DNA of 64,000 nucleotides from Halomonas elongata. GTDB lineage: Bacteria > Pseudomonadota > Gammaproteobacteria > Pseudomonadales > Halomonadaceae. The stretch covers positions 1-64,000 of the forward strand of contig NZ_JAJQTQ010000013.1 of assembly GCF_029081005.1 (NCBI RefSeq). The letters are read 5' to 3'. A program made the position numbers and the translations under genes. The notes beneath the pieces were generated by a model. It saw only the letters and a program-made list of their open reading frames with translations. It made no database searches and was not told the origin of the DNA. Shown here one piece after another: positions 48,134-57,191 of the stretch (within the stretch, counting starts at the first letter, position 1; each line of letters begins with the position of its first letter).

Positions 48134-50764
48134 ATGTCCCAACCCCAAGCGATTCACCTGAGCGACTACCGTCCGCCCGCCTATCGTGTCACTCATACCG
48201 AGCTGACCTTCGATCTCTATCCTTCCGCCACTCGTGTCAAGGCGCGATTGCACCTCGAGCGCCACCCCGAGCGCGAGGCCGGCGAGGCGCTGGAGCTGGA
48301 TGGCGAGCAGTTGACACTCAAGGCCATCGCCATCGATGGCCAGGAACTGGGCGAGGACGAGTACCGGCTTACCGAGCGAGGGTTGCGAATCGAGCGTGTA
48401 CCGTCACGCTTCCTGCTGGATACCGAGGTGGAAATCGCGCCCGAGCAAAACACCGCCCTGGAAGGGCTCTATCAGTCCGGCGGCATGTTCTGCACCCAGT
48501 GCGAGGCGGAAGGTTTTCGTCGCATCACCTTCTACCCGGACCGGCCGGATGTCATGGCGACCTTCTCGACCACGGTGATCGGCGACGCCGGCAGCCTGCC
48601 GGTGCTGCTCTCCAACGGCAACCCGGTGGAGCGGGGGGAGCTGCCGAACGGGCGTCATTTCGTTACCTGGGAGGATCCGCATCCCAAGCCCTGTTACCTG
48701 TTTGCCCTGGTCGCCGGTGACCTGAAGAAGGTCGAGGATCGCTTCACCACCATGAGCGGTCGCGATGTCACCCTGCAGATCTGGGTCGAGGAGGAGAACC
48801 TCGGCAAGACCGACCATGCCATGGCCTCTCTCAAGCGCGCCATGCGCTGGGACGAGGAGACCTATGGTCGCGAATACGATCTCGATCTGTTCATGATCGT
48901 CGCTGTCAACGACTTCAACATGGGCGCCATGGAGAACAAGGGGCTCAACATCTTCAACTCGGCGGCGGTGCTGACGCATTCCAATACTGCCACCGATGCG
49001 GCCTTCCAGCGGGTCGAGGGCATCGTTGCCCACGAGTACTTCCACAACTGGTCCGGCAACCGGGTGACCTGCCGCGACTGGTTCCAGCTGTCGCTCAAGG
49101 AAGGCTTCACCGTCTTCCGCGACCAGAGTTTTTCCGCCGATGTGAATTCGGCGCCGGTCAAGCGCATCGAGGATGTCTCCTTCTTCCGTACCGCCCAGTT
49201 CGCCGAGGATGCCGGCCCCACCGCGCATCCGGTGCGCCCGGATCACTACATCGAGATCGGTAACTTCTACACCCTGACCATCTACGAGAAGGGCGCCGAG
49301 ATCGTGCGCATGCTGCGCAATCTGGTGGGATGGGAGGCCTTCCGCCGTGGCTCGGACCTCTACTTCTCGCGCTTCGATGGCCAGGCGGTGACCATCGAGG
49401 ACTTCGTGAGCTGCATGGCGGAAGCCTCCGGGCAGGACCTGGATCAGTTCATGCTGTGGTATTCCCAGGCCGGCACCCCGGAGATCGATGCCCATGGCGA
49501 GTACGACTATGCGCGCGCCGAGTATCGACTGATCCTGCGTCAGCGCACCCCGGCGACGCCGGGTCAGGCCGACAAGCAGGCTCTGCATATCCCGGTGCGT
49601 CTGGGCCTGGTGGGCACCAAATCCGGCCGCGACCTGGCGTTGACCCTGGACGGCGAGTCGCTGGGCCGCGATGCGGTGATCCATCTGCGCGAGGACGAGC
49701 AGGAGTTCGTCTTCACCGATCTCGCCGAGGCGCCCGTGCCGTCGCTGGCGCGGGGATTCTCGGCGCCGGTCAAGCTGAATTTCCCGTATTCCCGCGAGGA
49801 CCTGGCCTTCCTGCTGGCCAACGACAGCGATGGCTTCAATCGCTGGGACGCCGGTCAGCGCCTGGCGCTGCTGGCGCTCGACGATCTGATTGCCGCGCAT
49901 CGCAACGGTGTCGAAAAGGTCATGGACAACCGTGTCGTCGATGCCTTCCGGACCCTGTTGACCGGCGAGACCGACGACAAGGCGGTGCTGGCCGAGATGC
50001 TGACGCTGCCGTCCGAGGCCTATATTGCCGAACAGCAGCCGCTGGTCGACGTGGACGCCATCCATGCCGCCCGGCAGTTCGTCAAGCAGTCCCTGGCCAA
50101 TGCCCTGCGTGACGAATTCCTGGCGGTCTACCAGGCCAATCGCGACGATTCGCCCTATGCCCCCAAGCCCGACCAGATCGCCGGGCGCAGCCTGAAGAAC
50201 GTGGCCTTGTCCTACCTGATGAGCATCGAGGACGAAGAAGGCGTGGAACTGGCACAGCGTCAGTTCGAGGCGGATCACAACATGACCGATGTGCGTCATG
50301 CCCTGACCCTGCTGACGCACAGCAGTCGCGATGATCTCGCCGATCCCGCGCTCAAGGCCTTCGGCCAGAAATGGGCCCATGACCCGTTGGTCATGGATCA
50401 ATGGTTCAGCATCCAGGTCTCGCGTCCCCAGACGGATGCTCTGGAACGGGTCAAGTTCCTGATGGATCACCCGGCCTTCTCGCTGACCAATCCCAACAAG
50501 GTACGTGCCTTGATCGGCGCCTTCGCCCAGAATCGGGTCAACTTCCACCGCCTGGACGGCGAGGGCTACAAGCTGCTGGCCGACGTGGTCATCGAGCTCA
50601 ACCGCCTGAATCCGGAAATCGCCGCGCGTCTGATCACGCCGCTGACCCGCTGGGCTCGCTATGACGAAACCCGCCAGGACCTGATGAAGGACGAACTGGA
50701 GCGTATTCGTGCCGAGGATCTGTCGCCGAATGTGTATGAGGTGGTAGAAAAAGCACTGGCTTGA
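48134..50764 (+). CDS. pepN: Aminopeptidase N
   Basis: Cytoplasmic zinc aminopeptidase (M1 family) that removes N-terminal residues from peptides. The 876 residues have the GAMEN exopeptidase motif (MGAMENKGLN, about residues 259-268) and the zinc motif HEYFH with H300, E301 and H304, plus the following Glu in the LKEGF helix. C-terminal helical domain is present. Start at 48134 follows GACAGGAG. A strong terminator follows. Confidence 0.97.
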   Translation: MSQPQAIHLSDYRPPAYRVTHTELTFDLYPSATRVKARLHLERHPEREAGEALELDGEQLTLKAIAIDGQELGEDEYRLTERGLRIERVPSRFLLDTEVEIAPEQNTALEGLYQSGGMFCTQCEAEGFRRITFYPDRPDVMATFSTTVIGDAGSLPVLLSNGNPVERGELPNGRHFVTWEDPHPKPCYLFALVAGDLKKVEDRFTTMSGRDVTLQIWVEEENLGKTDHAMASLKRAMRWDEETYGREYDLDLFMIVAVNDFNMGAMENKGLNIFNSAAVLTHSNTATDAAFQRVEGIVAHEYFHNWSGNRVTCRDWFQLSLKEGFTVFRDQSFSADVNSAPVKRIEDVSFFRTAQFAEDAGPTAHPVRPDHYIEIGNFYTLTIYEKGAEIVRMLRNLVGWEAFRRGSDLYFSRFDGQAVTIEDFVSCMAEASGQDLDQFMLWYSQAGTPEIDAHGEYDYARAEYRLILRQRTPATPGQADKQALHIPVRLGLVGTKSGRDLALTLDGESLGRDAVIHLREDEQEFVFTDLAEAPVPSLARGFSAPVKLNFPYSREDLAFLLANDSDGFNRWDAGQRLALLALDDLIAAHRNGVEKVMDNRVVDAFRTLLTGETDDKAVLAEMLTLPSEAYIAEQQPLVDVDAIHAARQFVKQSLANALRDEFLAVYQANRDDSPYAPKPDQIAGRSLKNVALSYLMSIEDEEGVELAQRQFEADHNMTDVRHALTLLTHSSRDDLADPALKAFGQKWAHDPLVMDQWFSIQVSRPQTDALERVKFLMDHPAFSLTNPNKVRALIGAFAQNRVNFHRLDGEGYKLLADVVIELNRLNPEIAARLITPLTRWARYDETRQDLMKDELERIRAEDLSPNVYEVVEKALA

Positions 50765-50787
50765 GCCGGTGTGAGTGCTGTATCCAG

Positions 50788-50817
50788 AAAAGCGCCGCCC
50801 GTCAGGGCGGCGCTTTT
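50788..50817. terminator. Bidirectional terminator after pepN
   Basis: AAAAGCGCCGCCC (50788-50800) and GGGCGGCGCTTTT (50805-50817) form a perfect 13-bp stem with loop GTCA, and T continues afterward. It separates pepN from the convergent small membrane-protein gene. Confidence 0.92.
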
Positions 50818-50851
50818 TCATGCGCTCCGGTGTTTGCCAAACGATGTCTCT

Positions 50852-51139
50852 CTAGTTGATCAGCCAGCCGAGCACCAGCAGGCCCAGCAGCCACCAGAAC
50901 AGGGTGGCGATGATGGCGCGTTGCATCAGTGCGCGCAGGCCGCGCCACAGCATCCACAGACCAAGCACCAGGATGGCCAGGCTGAGCAGTGACGGCGAGA
51001 TGCCGAGCGAGCCGGACAGGCCATTCAGCAAGCCGTCGACGGCATCGTCGGCATGGGTGAACAGGCCGGTCAAGAGGCCGACAATCAGGCGAATGCCCTC
51101 GCCCAGAGCATTCCCGATGAAGGCAAAGAGATCTTCCAT
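50852..51139 (-). CDS. Small hypothetical membrane protein
   Basis: I do not recognise the family of this 95-residue protein. It has a mildly hydrophobic amphipathic N-terminal region (MEDLFAFIGNALGEGIRLIV) and two strong hydrophobic helices (about 51-66 and 78-94) joined by a basic loop (WRGLRALMQRA). The start at 51139 is chosen because the upstream in-frame stretch is non-conserved-looking. It lies 87 bp downstream of the antiporter gene on the same strand and may share its transcript. Confidence 0.7.
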   Translation of the reverse strand: MEDLFAFIGNALGEGIRLIVGLLTGLFTHADDAVDGLLNGLSGSLGISPSLLSLAILVLGLWMLWRGLRALMQRAIIATLFWWLLGLLVLGWLIN

Positions 51140-51225
51140 GAGGCTTCCGTCGCTGGGCTGAATCGGTCGACAGTATCGCGGCTCATGGGGGCGTGGGGCA
51201 AGGCAGGGTGATCGGGCGCACGGCA

Positions 51226-52824
51226 TCAGCCGAGCTGACCGATCTTCGAATCGATACCGGCCTCCTCGGCGGCACTGTCGGCCAGCGCTCGGCCCGCCTC
51301 GTCATAGACGTGGAAGACCGCATGGGCGCCGAGTTCGCGGATCGGCTCGATCTCTTCGGGGTATTCCACCACGGCGGTGATGCGGCCCGGGAAATGACGC
51401 GAACGCAGTTGCTTGAGTGCTGCCAGGTTACCGGCATGGTGCGGCATGGCCAGTACGACCATGCGGACGTCGGGGGACATCAGCAACTTGTCCCAGAAGT
51501 CGGAGTCCACGGCATCCCCTTCCAGGATGTTGAAGCCGCGTCCGCTCAGTCGGGCAACGCTCCTGGGGTTGCTGTCGATGCCCAGTACCTGAAGCCCGTA
51601 TTCCTTCTGCAGGCGACGATAGGCGCTGCGGCCGATGCGCCCCATGCCCAGCACGACGGCCTCGGCATTGCCGACTTCGATGGGGCGGTCGCTGGGGGAG
51701 AGGACGGCGGTATCGATGGTCGGCAAGCGGGCTTCGAAGCGGCGGTAGAGCTGCTCGCTGAACGCGTTGAGCAGCGAGGAGGCGGCGAAGCTCATGGCGA
51801 CCGCCAAGGACAGGGTCACCAGCCACTGGGCGGGCAGCCAGCCGGTGCCGACGGCGATGGCGCCGACGATCAGGCCGAATTCCGAATAGTTGGTCAGGCT
51901 CAGCGACGCCAGCACGGAAGTGCGGTGGCGCATGCGAAAGCGCATGAACACCAGTTGATAGAGCAGGCCCTTCAATGGCAGCAACAGGACCAGTAACGTG
52001 GCGACGCCCACCTGCTCCCAGGTGGGCAGGGCCGTCAGGCCAAGGCTCAGGAAGAAGCCCACCAGCAAGAGTTCCTTGAGGCTGAACATCGAGCGTGCCA
52101 GGGTCTGGGCGGCCGGATGGGGGGACAGCAGCAGGCCGATGAGCAGCGCGCCGAGATCGCCCTTGACGCCGACTGCCTCGAACAGCGCGTAGCCCAGCAC
52201 CAGGGCCAGCAGGATGCCGAACAGCATCTGCATCTCGCCGTGGCCCAGTCGGTCGAGCAGGGCGCGCAGGGCGGGTGCGAGAGGGATCAACAGCACCAGG
52301 CCCAGTGCCCAGGGACTCGGCAGAGTGCCGCTGGAGATGGTCAGAAAGGCCACCGCGAAGATGTCCTGCATGATCAATACGCCGATGGCCAGGCGGCCAT
52401 AGGCGGTCTGGGTCTCGCTGCGCTTCTCCAGTACCTTGACCACGAATACCGTGCTCGAGAAGGACAGGGCGAAGGCCAGCAGCAGCAGAGTGGTCGGGGC
52501 GACGCCGGTCAACAAGGGCAGCCCCAGTGCCTTCAGGGCCGTGAACATGGCCACCAGGGTCAGTGTCGAGACGAGCATGTGCAGCGTGGCGCCGCCCCAG
52601 ACATCCCGGCGCAGCAGGGTGCGTATGTCGAGCTTGAGGCCGATGGTGAACAGCAACAGGGTCACGCCCACGTCAGCCAGCACGTCGAGCAGTGGTGAGG
52701 GTTCGACGCCCAGGAGGTTGAGCGTGAAACCTCCGGCCAGAAAGCCCACCAGGGGAGGCAGGTGCAGGCCCAGGGCGACGAGGCCGCCGAGGAAGGCGGC
52801 GATGATGATGGCCGGGTCGATCAT
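51226..52824 (-). CDS. Kef-type cation:proton antiporter with TrkA-N domain
   Basis: Inner-membrane monovalent cation/proton antiporter (CPA2). The 532 residues have about 12 membrane helices (about 1-380) followed by a cytoplasmic TrkA-N/RCK domain with VVLGMGRIGRSAYRRLQ (about 402-418) that binds NAD(H). Potassium or sodium export is the likely role, which fits osmotic life, but the ion is not known. The start at 52824 (MIDPAIIIAAF) sits at the first helix. Downstream is the small membrane gene. Confidence 0.93.
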   Translation of the reverse strand: MIDPAIIIAAFLGGLVALGLHLPPLVGFLAGGFTLNLLGVEPSPLLDVLADVGVTLLLFTIGLKLDIRTLLRRDVWGGATLHMLVSTLTLVAMFTALKALGLPLLTGVAPTTLLLLAFALSFSSTVFVVKVLEKRSETQTAYGRLAIGVLIMQDIFAVAFLTISSGTLPSPWALGLVLLIPLAPALRALLDRLGHGEMQMLFGILLALVLGYALFEAVGVKGDLGALLIGLLLSPHPAAQTLARSMFSLKELLLVGFFLSLGLTALPTWEQVGVATLLVLLLPLKGLLYQLVFMRFRMRHRTSVLASLSLTNYSEFGLIVGAIAVGTGWLPAQWLVTLSLAVAMSFAASSLLNAFSEQLYRRFEARLPTIDTAVLSPSDRPIEVGNAEAVVLGMGRIGRSAYRRLQKEYGLQVLGIDSNPRSVARLSGRGFNILEGDAVDSDFWDKLLMSPDVRMVVLAMPHHAGNLAALKQLRSRHFPGRITAVVEYPEEIEPIRELGAHAVFHVYDEAGRALADSAAEEAGIDSKIGQLG

Positions 52825-52966
52825 GAAGGCTCCGCTGTACCGGTAACGCATGCAGACAGATAGTGTAAGGAAGTCGTAAAGTGAATGGCATTCATCATTT
52901 CAGCGTATCGCGATGCCGTGAAGCGGACGTGACGCATCCGGGAACGCTCAAGGAGGCGGGGTGGGC

Positions 52967-53905
52967 ATGACCAGGCTGATCCTCAACGGCCAGTCAGCGC
53001 AGTTGCCGCAAGTGCGCGAGGCCGTTTTCGCCAGCCGAGATGCCGGCGCCGAGCTGGATGTGCATGTGACCTGGGAGAAGGGAGATGCCGCCGGGCTGGC
53101 CGAGCAGGCGGGGCATGCCGGCAGATCGCACGTGATCGCGGGCGGTGGCGATGGCACCGTCAACGAGGTGGTCAATGGCCTGATGCGACTGGCACCGGAC
53201 CAGCGGCCGGCACTGGGTATCCTGCCGCTGGGCAGTGCCAATGATCTGGCGACCTCGCTGGGTCTGCCCCTGATGCCCGGCGAGGCCCTGGAAGCGGCGC
53301 TCTATCTGTCGTCACGTCCCGCCGATGTGGCGAGGCTGGATGATCGCTATTTCCTCAACATGACCACTGGTGGATTCGGGGCCGAGGTCACCTCTTCGAC
53401 CCCCAAGAGTCTCAAGCGACTGTTGGGTGGCGGCGCCTATTCCCTGATCGGCGCCCTCAAGGCCTGGCAGTATCGTCCCTATCCGGGGCGTCTGAGCTGG
53501 GCGGATGGTCAACGCGATGCTTCGCTGTTCGTGCTGGCCATGGGTAATGGCGTTCAATCCGGCGGCGGCCAGCAGTTGACGCCGGGGGCACGTCTCGACG
53601 ACGGCCTGCTGGATATCCTGCTGGTGCGTGACTTTGCCTCGCTTCGGGAAATGGCGGCGATGCGCCGGGAACTGCTGGCTCGTCCTGGAAGGGGGACATT
53701 CGTCGAAACCTTCCGCACTCCCTGGCTGACCTTCGAGGGCGAAGGCGATCTGCCGCTGACCCTGGATGGCGAGCCATTGCATCGCCGTGGCTTCCATGTC
53801 GAAATCGATGCCGGGGCATTGGAACTCGTCGTCCCCGGGGACTGTCCCTTGTTCGGCCGTGGCGTGTCCGGGGCTGGCGACTCATGGCCCCGCGCGGCAT
53901 CATGA
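52967..53905 (+). CDS. Diacylglycerol/lipid kinase family protein, YegS-like
   Basis: ATP-dependent lipid kinase of the DAGK catalytic family. The 312 residues contain the nucleotide-binding GGGDGTVNEVVNGL (about residues 56-69) and LPLGSANDLATSLG. The C-terminal beta-rich domain with LDGEPLHRR is conserved. ATG at 52967 is chosen (AGGAGG 10 bp upstream); GTG at 52961 is the alternative. Lipid substrate is unknown. It is followed by a VOC-family gene. Confidence 0.92.
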   Translation: MTRLILNGQSAQLPQVREAVFASRDAGAELDVHVTWEKGDAAGLAEQAGHAGRSHVIAGGGDGTVNEVVNGLMRLAPDQRPALGILPLGSANDLATSLGLPLMPGEALEAALYLSSRPADVARLDDRYFLNMTTGGFGAEVTSSTPKSLKRLLGGGAYSLIGALKAWQYRPYPGRLSWADGQRDASLFVLAMGNGVQSGGGQQLTPGARLDDGLLDILLVRDFASLREMAAMRRELLARPGRGTFVETFRTPWLTFEGEGDLPLTLDGEPLHRRGFHVEIDAGALELVVPGDCPLFGRGVSGAGDSWPRAAS

Positions 53906-53941
53906 AGGCAGCCGATGCTGCCAACTCGTGGAGGGACCATC

Positions 53942-54370
53942 ATGCTGACGCCTTTCCATCTTGCCGTTCAGGTGCGCGATCTGGCGGAGGCCCGACGCTT
54001 CTACGGCGAGCTGCTGGGATGCGACGAGGGCCGGTCCAGCGACACCTGGGTCGATTTCAATCTCTATGGTCATCAGTTCGTCTGCCATCTCAACCCCGCC
54101 CTGGGTGAGTCGGGGGGGGAGGGTCATCGCAATCCCGTGGATGGTCACGGTGTTCCGGTGCCGCACTTCGGTGTGGTGCTGGAGATGGAAGCCTGGGAAG
54201 CCCTGGTCGATCGCCTGACCGCGTCCGGCATTCGCTTCGAGATCGATCCCTATGTACGTTTCCAGGGGGAGCCCGGGGAGCAGGCCACGATGTTCTTCCG
54301 GGATCCCAGTGGCAATGCCATCGAGTTCAAGGCATTCCGGGACATTCAAGGGCAACTGTTCGCGACATAG
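53942..54370 (+). CDS. VOC-family (glyoxalase/bleomycin-resistance-like) protein
   Basis: The 142-residue protein has two beta-alpha-beta-beta-beta modules. The first His is in FHLAVQV, followed by [14 protein letters not shown]; later residues include [10 protein letters not shown] and the Glu in GNAIEFKAF. These are the usual metal ligands of VOC enzymes, so it may be an active lyase or dioxygenase-like enzyme. The start at 53942 (MLTPFHLAV) has a GGAGGGACC site. Co-transcription with the upstream kinase gene is likely (gap of 36 bp). Confidence 0.88.
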   Translation: MLTPFHLAVQVRDLAEARRFYGELLGCDEGRSSDTWVDFNLYGHQFVCHLNPALGESGGEGHRNPVDGHGVPVPHFGVVLEMEAWEALVDRLTASGIRFEIDPYVRFQGEPGEQATMFFRDPSGNAIEFKAFRDIQGQLFAT

Positions 54371-54613
54371 AAATGCGTTGATTCATGTTGCGAGCGACGC
54401 GAGATTGGTCGCCGCCGGCGCACAAGAAGCGGTGTTGACACGGTATTGAGCGAAGACTCTGAGCAGCGCCGGCGGCCAGGCCCGCTCCTGCGGGCTCGTG
54501 CGCTTCCCGCATCCGTGTGGGCCGTCGCGCGCAGAGAGAGATTCAGTGCTTTCATAGCTTGCGATGGTGCGGGGGCTCTGATGCAATGTCGCTTCGTTTC
54601 TTGGGAGGCCACG

Positions 54614-55378
54614 ATGTCGATGAAATTCTGGATGCCGCTCGCACTGGCACTGACGCTTGTGCTTGCCGGGTGCGGTGATGATGATAGCGCTCCGACGGGC
54701 GATGAGAACGTGACGCAGGAAACGAGTGACGCTCAACAGCCGCAGGGCGACGAGACGGCTGCGACCGAGGGCGGCACGACACAGGATGAACGGGTTGCGC
54801 GCGATGCCGAGAGTGGCGACGCGGAACAGGCGATGGGCGAAACATCGGATGCCGCTGCAGCCGAGGGGGCCTCCGCGTCTTCGCCGGGTGATGCCTCCGA
54901 GTTCGCCGATGAGCCGTCGGCCCTGGGGGGGCCGGATGAAGGCGAGAGCGCCGGGGTATTGGATGAATCGGAGGCGATGCCGGGCGAGACCAGCAGCGAA
55001 GACGTCGATGCCATCATTCAGGAAACCGAGCGGCGCTTCGAGGAAGCGAGCCAGAAGATCGACGAACAGTTCAAGGAGGCCGAGCAGGAGGCGCCTGAAC
55101 CGGCGTCGGCGCCTGAATCCGGGGCGGGAGCGGAGCTCGATGAGGCACTCGAGTCATCGTCCGAGTTGCCCGGAGACGCTTCCAGCCTGGGAGAGGGAAG
55201 CTCCGACCCGGAGGTCCAGGCGATCCTGGAAGAGACGGAACGGCGTTTCGAGGAGGCGAAAGAAAAGATCGACCAGCAGTTCGAGCAGGCCGAACGCAAG
55301 GTGCCCGACGAGATCAGCGATTCGACGACGGTTCCGGATGAGACGGCCTCGCCCGAGGGCGATGAGTCGACGCCTTGA
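54614..55378 (+). CDS. Acidic lipoprotein with internal sequence duplication
   Basis: Unrecognised 254-residue lipoprotein. The signal peptide ends in the lipobox LVLAGC (Cys about residue 18). The mature chain is rich in Glu, Asp, Ser, Ala and Gly and probably extended. Two charged helical repeats, residues 133-162 (AIIQETERRFEEASQKID...) and 203-232 (AILEETERRFEEAKEKID...), match at 19 of 30 positions with a 70-residue period. A GGGAGG site precedes the start. The strong negative charge fits a halophile cell surface; function unknown. Confidence 0.75.
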   Translation: MSMKFWMPLALALTLVLAGCGDDDSAPTGDENVTQETSDAQQPQGDETAATEGGTTQDERVARDAESGDAEQAMGETSDAAAAEGASASSPGDASEFADEPSALGGPDEGESAGVLDESEAMPGETSSEDVDAIIQETERRFEEASQKIDEQFKEAEQEAPEPASAPESGAGAELDEALESSSELPGDASSLGEGSSDPEVQAILEETERRFEEAKEKIDQQFEQAERKVPDEISDSTTVPDETASPEGDESTP

Positions 55379-55390
55379 CGAGACACGAAA

Positions 55391-55414
55391 AAGGCCCACC
55401 TGCCGGTGGGCCTT
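55391..55414. terminator. Bidirectional terminator between lipoprotein and cold-shock genes
   Basis: AAGGCCCACC (55391-55400) and GGTGGGCCTT (55405-55414) form a perfect 10-bp stem with loop TGCC. An A-run precedes it (a U-run for the minus-strand cold-shock mRNA). Confidence 0.88.
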
Positions 55415-55465
55415 CGGAAGATGTCGCATCAGATGATGGCGACTCCGGGGTAGAGGTCGTCGACC

Positions 55466-55672
55466 TCAGTCGGTGACCCGGACGTTGGAGGCCTGAAGGC
55501 CTTTCTTGCCCTGGGTGACCTCGAAGGAGACCTTCTGGCCGTCCTGCAGGGACTTGAAGCCTTCAGCCTGAATCTCGGAGAAGTGGACAAAGAGGTCATC
55601 GCCGCCGTCTTCCGGAGAGATGAAGCCATAGCCCTTGGTGTCGTTGAACCACTTGACAGTGCCAGTTGCCAT
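55466..55672 (-). CDS. CspA-family cold-shock protein
   Basis: The 68-residue single-stranded nucleic-acid-binding protein has the RNP1 and RNP2 motifs [12 protein letters not shown] and [10 protein letters not shown]. It probably acts as an RNA chaperone. A long 5-prime region (to about 55830) precedes it, as in other csp mRNAs. Upstream, TTGACG on the minus strand (55858-55863) is a possible -35, but the -10 is unclear. Whether it is cold-induced cannot be told. Confidence 0.96.
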   Translation of the reverse strand: MATGTVKWFNDTKGYGFISPEDGGDDLFVHFSEIQAEGFKSLQDGQKVSFEVTQGKKGLQASNVRVTD

Positions 55673-55976
55673 TGTCGATTTCCTTAACTAGCTAAATGAT
55701 GATGCTGGGTCGAACGACCATCTACCGCGTCGTGACCCAAATGCGTGGGCAAGACAAGACAGAAGTGCGCACTGGGTGTATCGAAGGGTTCGACGTACAA
55801 CTGACGACTTTTCTACTTGCTGACCAACGCAATTGATGGTGCACCAGCACCCGGGTTGCGTCAACCGAGTGCCGCAGGGAGACTGGTGCTTGCCACCCTT
55901 GGTCACTGTAGATCGAAAGCCCCGGGGCGTCCAGCGGCTCGGGGCGCAGCGCAACCGCTTATTGCGAGACAGGCTC
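55673..55976. promoter_or_regulatory. Divergent region and csp leader
   Basis: This 304-bp gap separates the cold-shock gene from the TM2 gene. It contains the csp leader and both promoters; apart from the imperfect dyad GGTGC-ACCA-GCACC (about 55839-55852) and the weak -35 noted for csp, I see nothing definite. Confidence 0.4.
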
Positions 55977-56399
55977 ATGAACCATACGCACATCTCCTCT
56001 GAAGGTACGCATAGCAAGCTGATCGGCTATCTGCTCTGGTTGTTCGGCTTTCTCGGTGCCCACCGCTTCTATTATGGCAAGCCGGTCACCGGTACGATCT
56101 GGTTCTTCACGCTCGGCCTGTTGGGCGTTGGCTGGTTGATCGATCTGTTTCTGATCCCGGCCATGGATCGCCAGGCGGATCTGCGGTTCCAGGCCGGTCC
56201 GATCAATTACACCCTGGCCTGGTTGTTGTTGACCTTTCTGGGGGCCCTTGGCCTGCATCGCTTCTATCAGGGCAAGTGGCTCACCGGCCTCCTTTACCTC
56301 TGTACCTTCGGGCTGTTGGGGCTCGGCGTGCTGTATGATTTCTGGACGCTCAACGACCAGATCTCCATGCGTCATACCGAACGCGGCATCTTCGGCTGA
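55977..56399 (+). CDS. TM2-domain membrane protein with duplicated domain
   Basis: The 140-residue membrane protein contains two TM2 units: about residues 14-60 (GFLGAHRFYYGKPVTGTIWF) and about 82-130 (LGLHRFYQGKWLTGLLYL). Each has two helices with the HRFYxGK motif. Function of TM2 proteins in bacteria is unknown. The start at 55977 (MNHTHISSEGTHSKL) is chosen after TTGCGAGACAGG; longer upstream reading is in a non-coding-looking stretch. It lies 9 bp before the LysE gene. Confidence 0.85.
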   Translation: MNHTHISSEGTHSKLIGYLLWLFGFLGAHRFYYGKPVTGTIWFFTLGLLGVGWLIDLFLIPAMDRQADLRFQAGPINYTLAWLLLTFLGALGLHRFYQGKWLTGLLYLCTFGLLGLGVLYDFWTLNDQISMRHTERGIFG

Positions 56400-56408
56400 G
56401 GAGCGGCG

Positions 56409-57050
56409 ATGTTCTTCGATTCACAGTTCTGGCCCTTTCTGGTGGCGATCACCCTGCTCAGCATCACGCCGGGGGTCGATACCCTGCTGGTGATTCGCAA
56501 TACCGCTCGGGGCGGGGTGCGCGACGGAGTCCTGACCAGCCTGGCAATCTGCAGCGGCTTGTTCGTGCATGCCGCCGTCTCGGCCCTGGGAATCTCTCTG
56601 ATTCTGCTGCAGTCGGCCTGGGCGTTCGGGCTGCTCAAGCTGGCCGGGGCGGCCTACCTGATCTGGCTGGGTATCAACGGCCTGATGGCGGCTCGACGAG
56701 GCCAGGGGTTGCCGGTGGCCGGCGTCGAGGCGGAAAGGCATGCGGTGCCCATGTGGCGACCGCTTCGAGAGGGGCTGTTGTCCAATGTCCTCAACCCCAA
56801 GACCGTGGTCTTCTACATGGCCTTCCTGCCGCAGTTCATCGCGCCGGGTGACCCGGCGCTCGTCAAGTCGCTGTGGCTGGCCGGCGTTCACTTCGTCGTC
56901 GCCAACCTGTGGCAGATCGGCGTCGTGTTGATGGTGGGCAGCGCCGGGCGCTGGCTGGCCAGCCCGGCTTTCTCTCGCTGGTTGAATGGCCTGACCGGCG
57001 GTGTCCTGATCGGCTTCGGCGTCAAGCTCGCCTTGACGAGGAGTCCCTAA
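56409..57050 (+). CDS. LysE/RhtB-family amino acid exporter
   Basis: Inner-membrane exporter of amino acids or derivatives. The 213 residues have six helices and the family N-terminal TPGVDTLLVIRNTARGGVRDG and middle NVLNPKTVVFYMAFLPQF. Substrate unknown. It follows the TM2 gene by 9 bp. The downstream 141-bp space to the convergent slt gene is almost entirely filled by heptamer arrays. Confidence 0.93.
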   Translation: MFFDSQFWPFLVAITLLSITPGVDTLLVIRNTARGGVRDGVLTSLAICSGLFVHAAVSALGISLILLQSAWAFGLLKLAGAAYLIWLGINGLMAARRGQGLPVAGVEAERHAVPMWRPLREGLLSNVLNPKTVVFYMAFLPQFIAPGDPALVKSLWLAGVHFVVANLWQIGVVLMVGSAGRWLASPAFSRWLNGLTGGVLIGFGVKLALTRSP

Positions 57051-57057
57051 GTACCAT

Positions 57058-57106
57058 GAGCTACGAGCTACGAGCTACGAGCTACGAGCTACGAGCTACG
57101 AGCTGC
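57058..57106. repeat. Heptanucleotide tandem array (GAGCTAC x6 + variant)
   Basis: Six perfect copies of GAGCTAC (57058-57099) and one variant GAGCTGC (57100-57106), starting 7 bp after the lysE stop codon. In-frame reading gives a repeat peptide that I treat as meaningless. Confidence 0.97.
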
Positions 57107-57123
57107 GCGGTGCTAACATACTG

Positions 57124-57186
57124 CTCGCCTCTCGCCTCTCGCCTCTCGCCTCTCGCCTCTCGCCTCTCGCCTCTCGCCTCTCGCCT
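57124..57186. repeat. Heptanucleotide tandem array (CTCGCCT x9)
   Basis: Nine perfect copies of CTCGCCT (AGGCGAG on the other strand), 57124-57186, ending 5 bp before the slt stop codon. It is 17 bp from the GAGCTAC array, so two unrelated heptamer units lie side by side in one convergent gap. Confidence 0.97.
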
Positions 57187-57191
57187 CTCGC

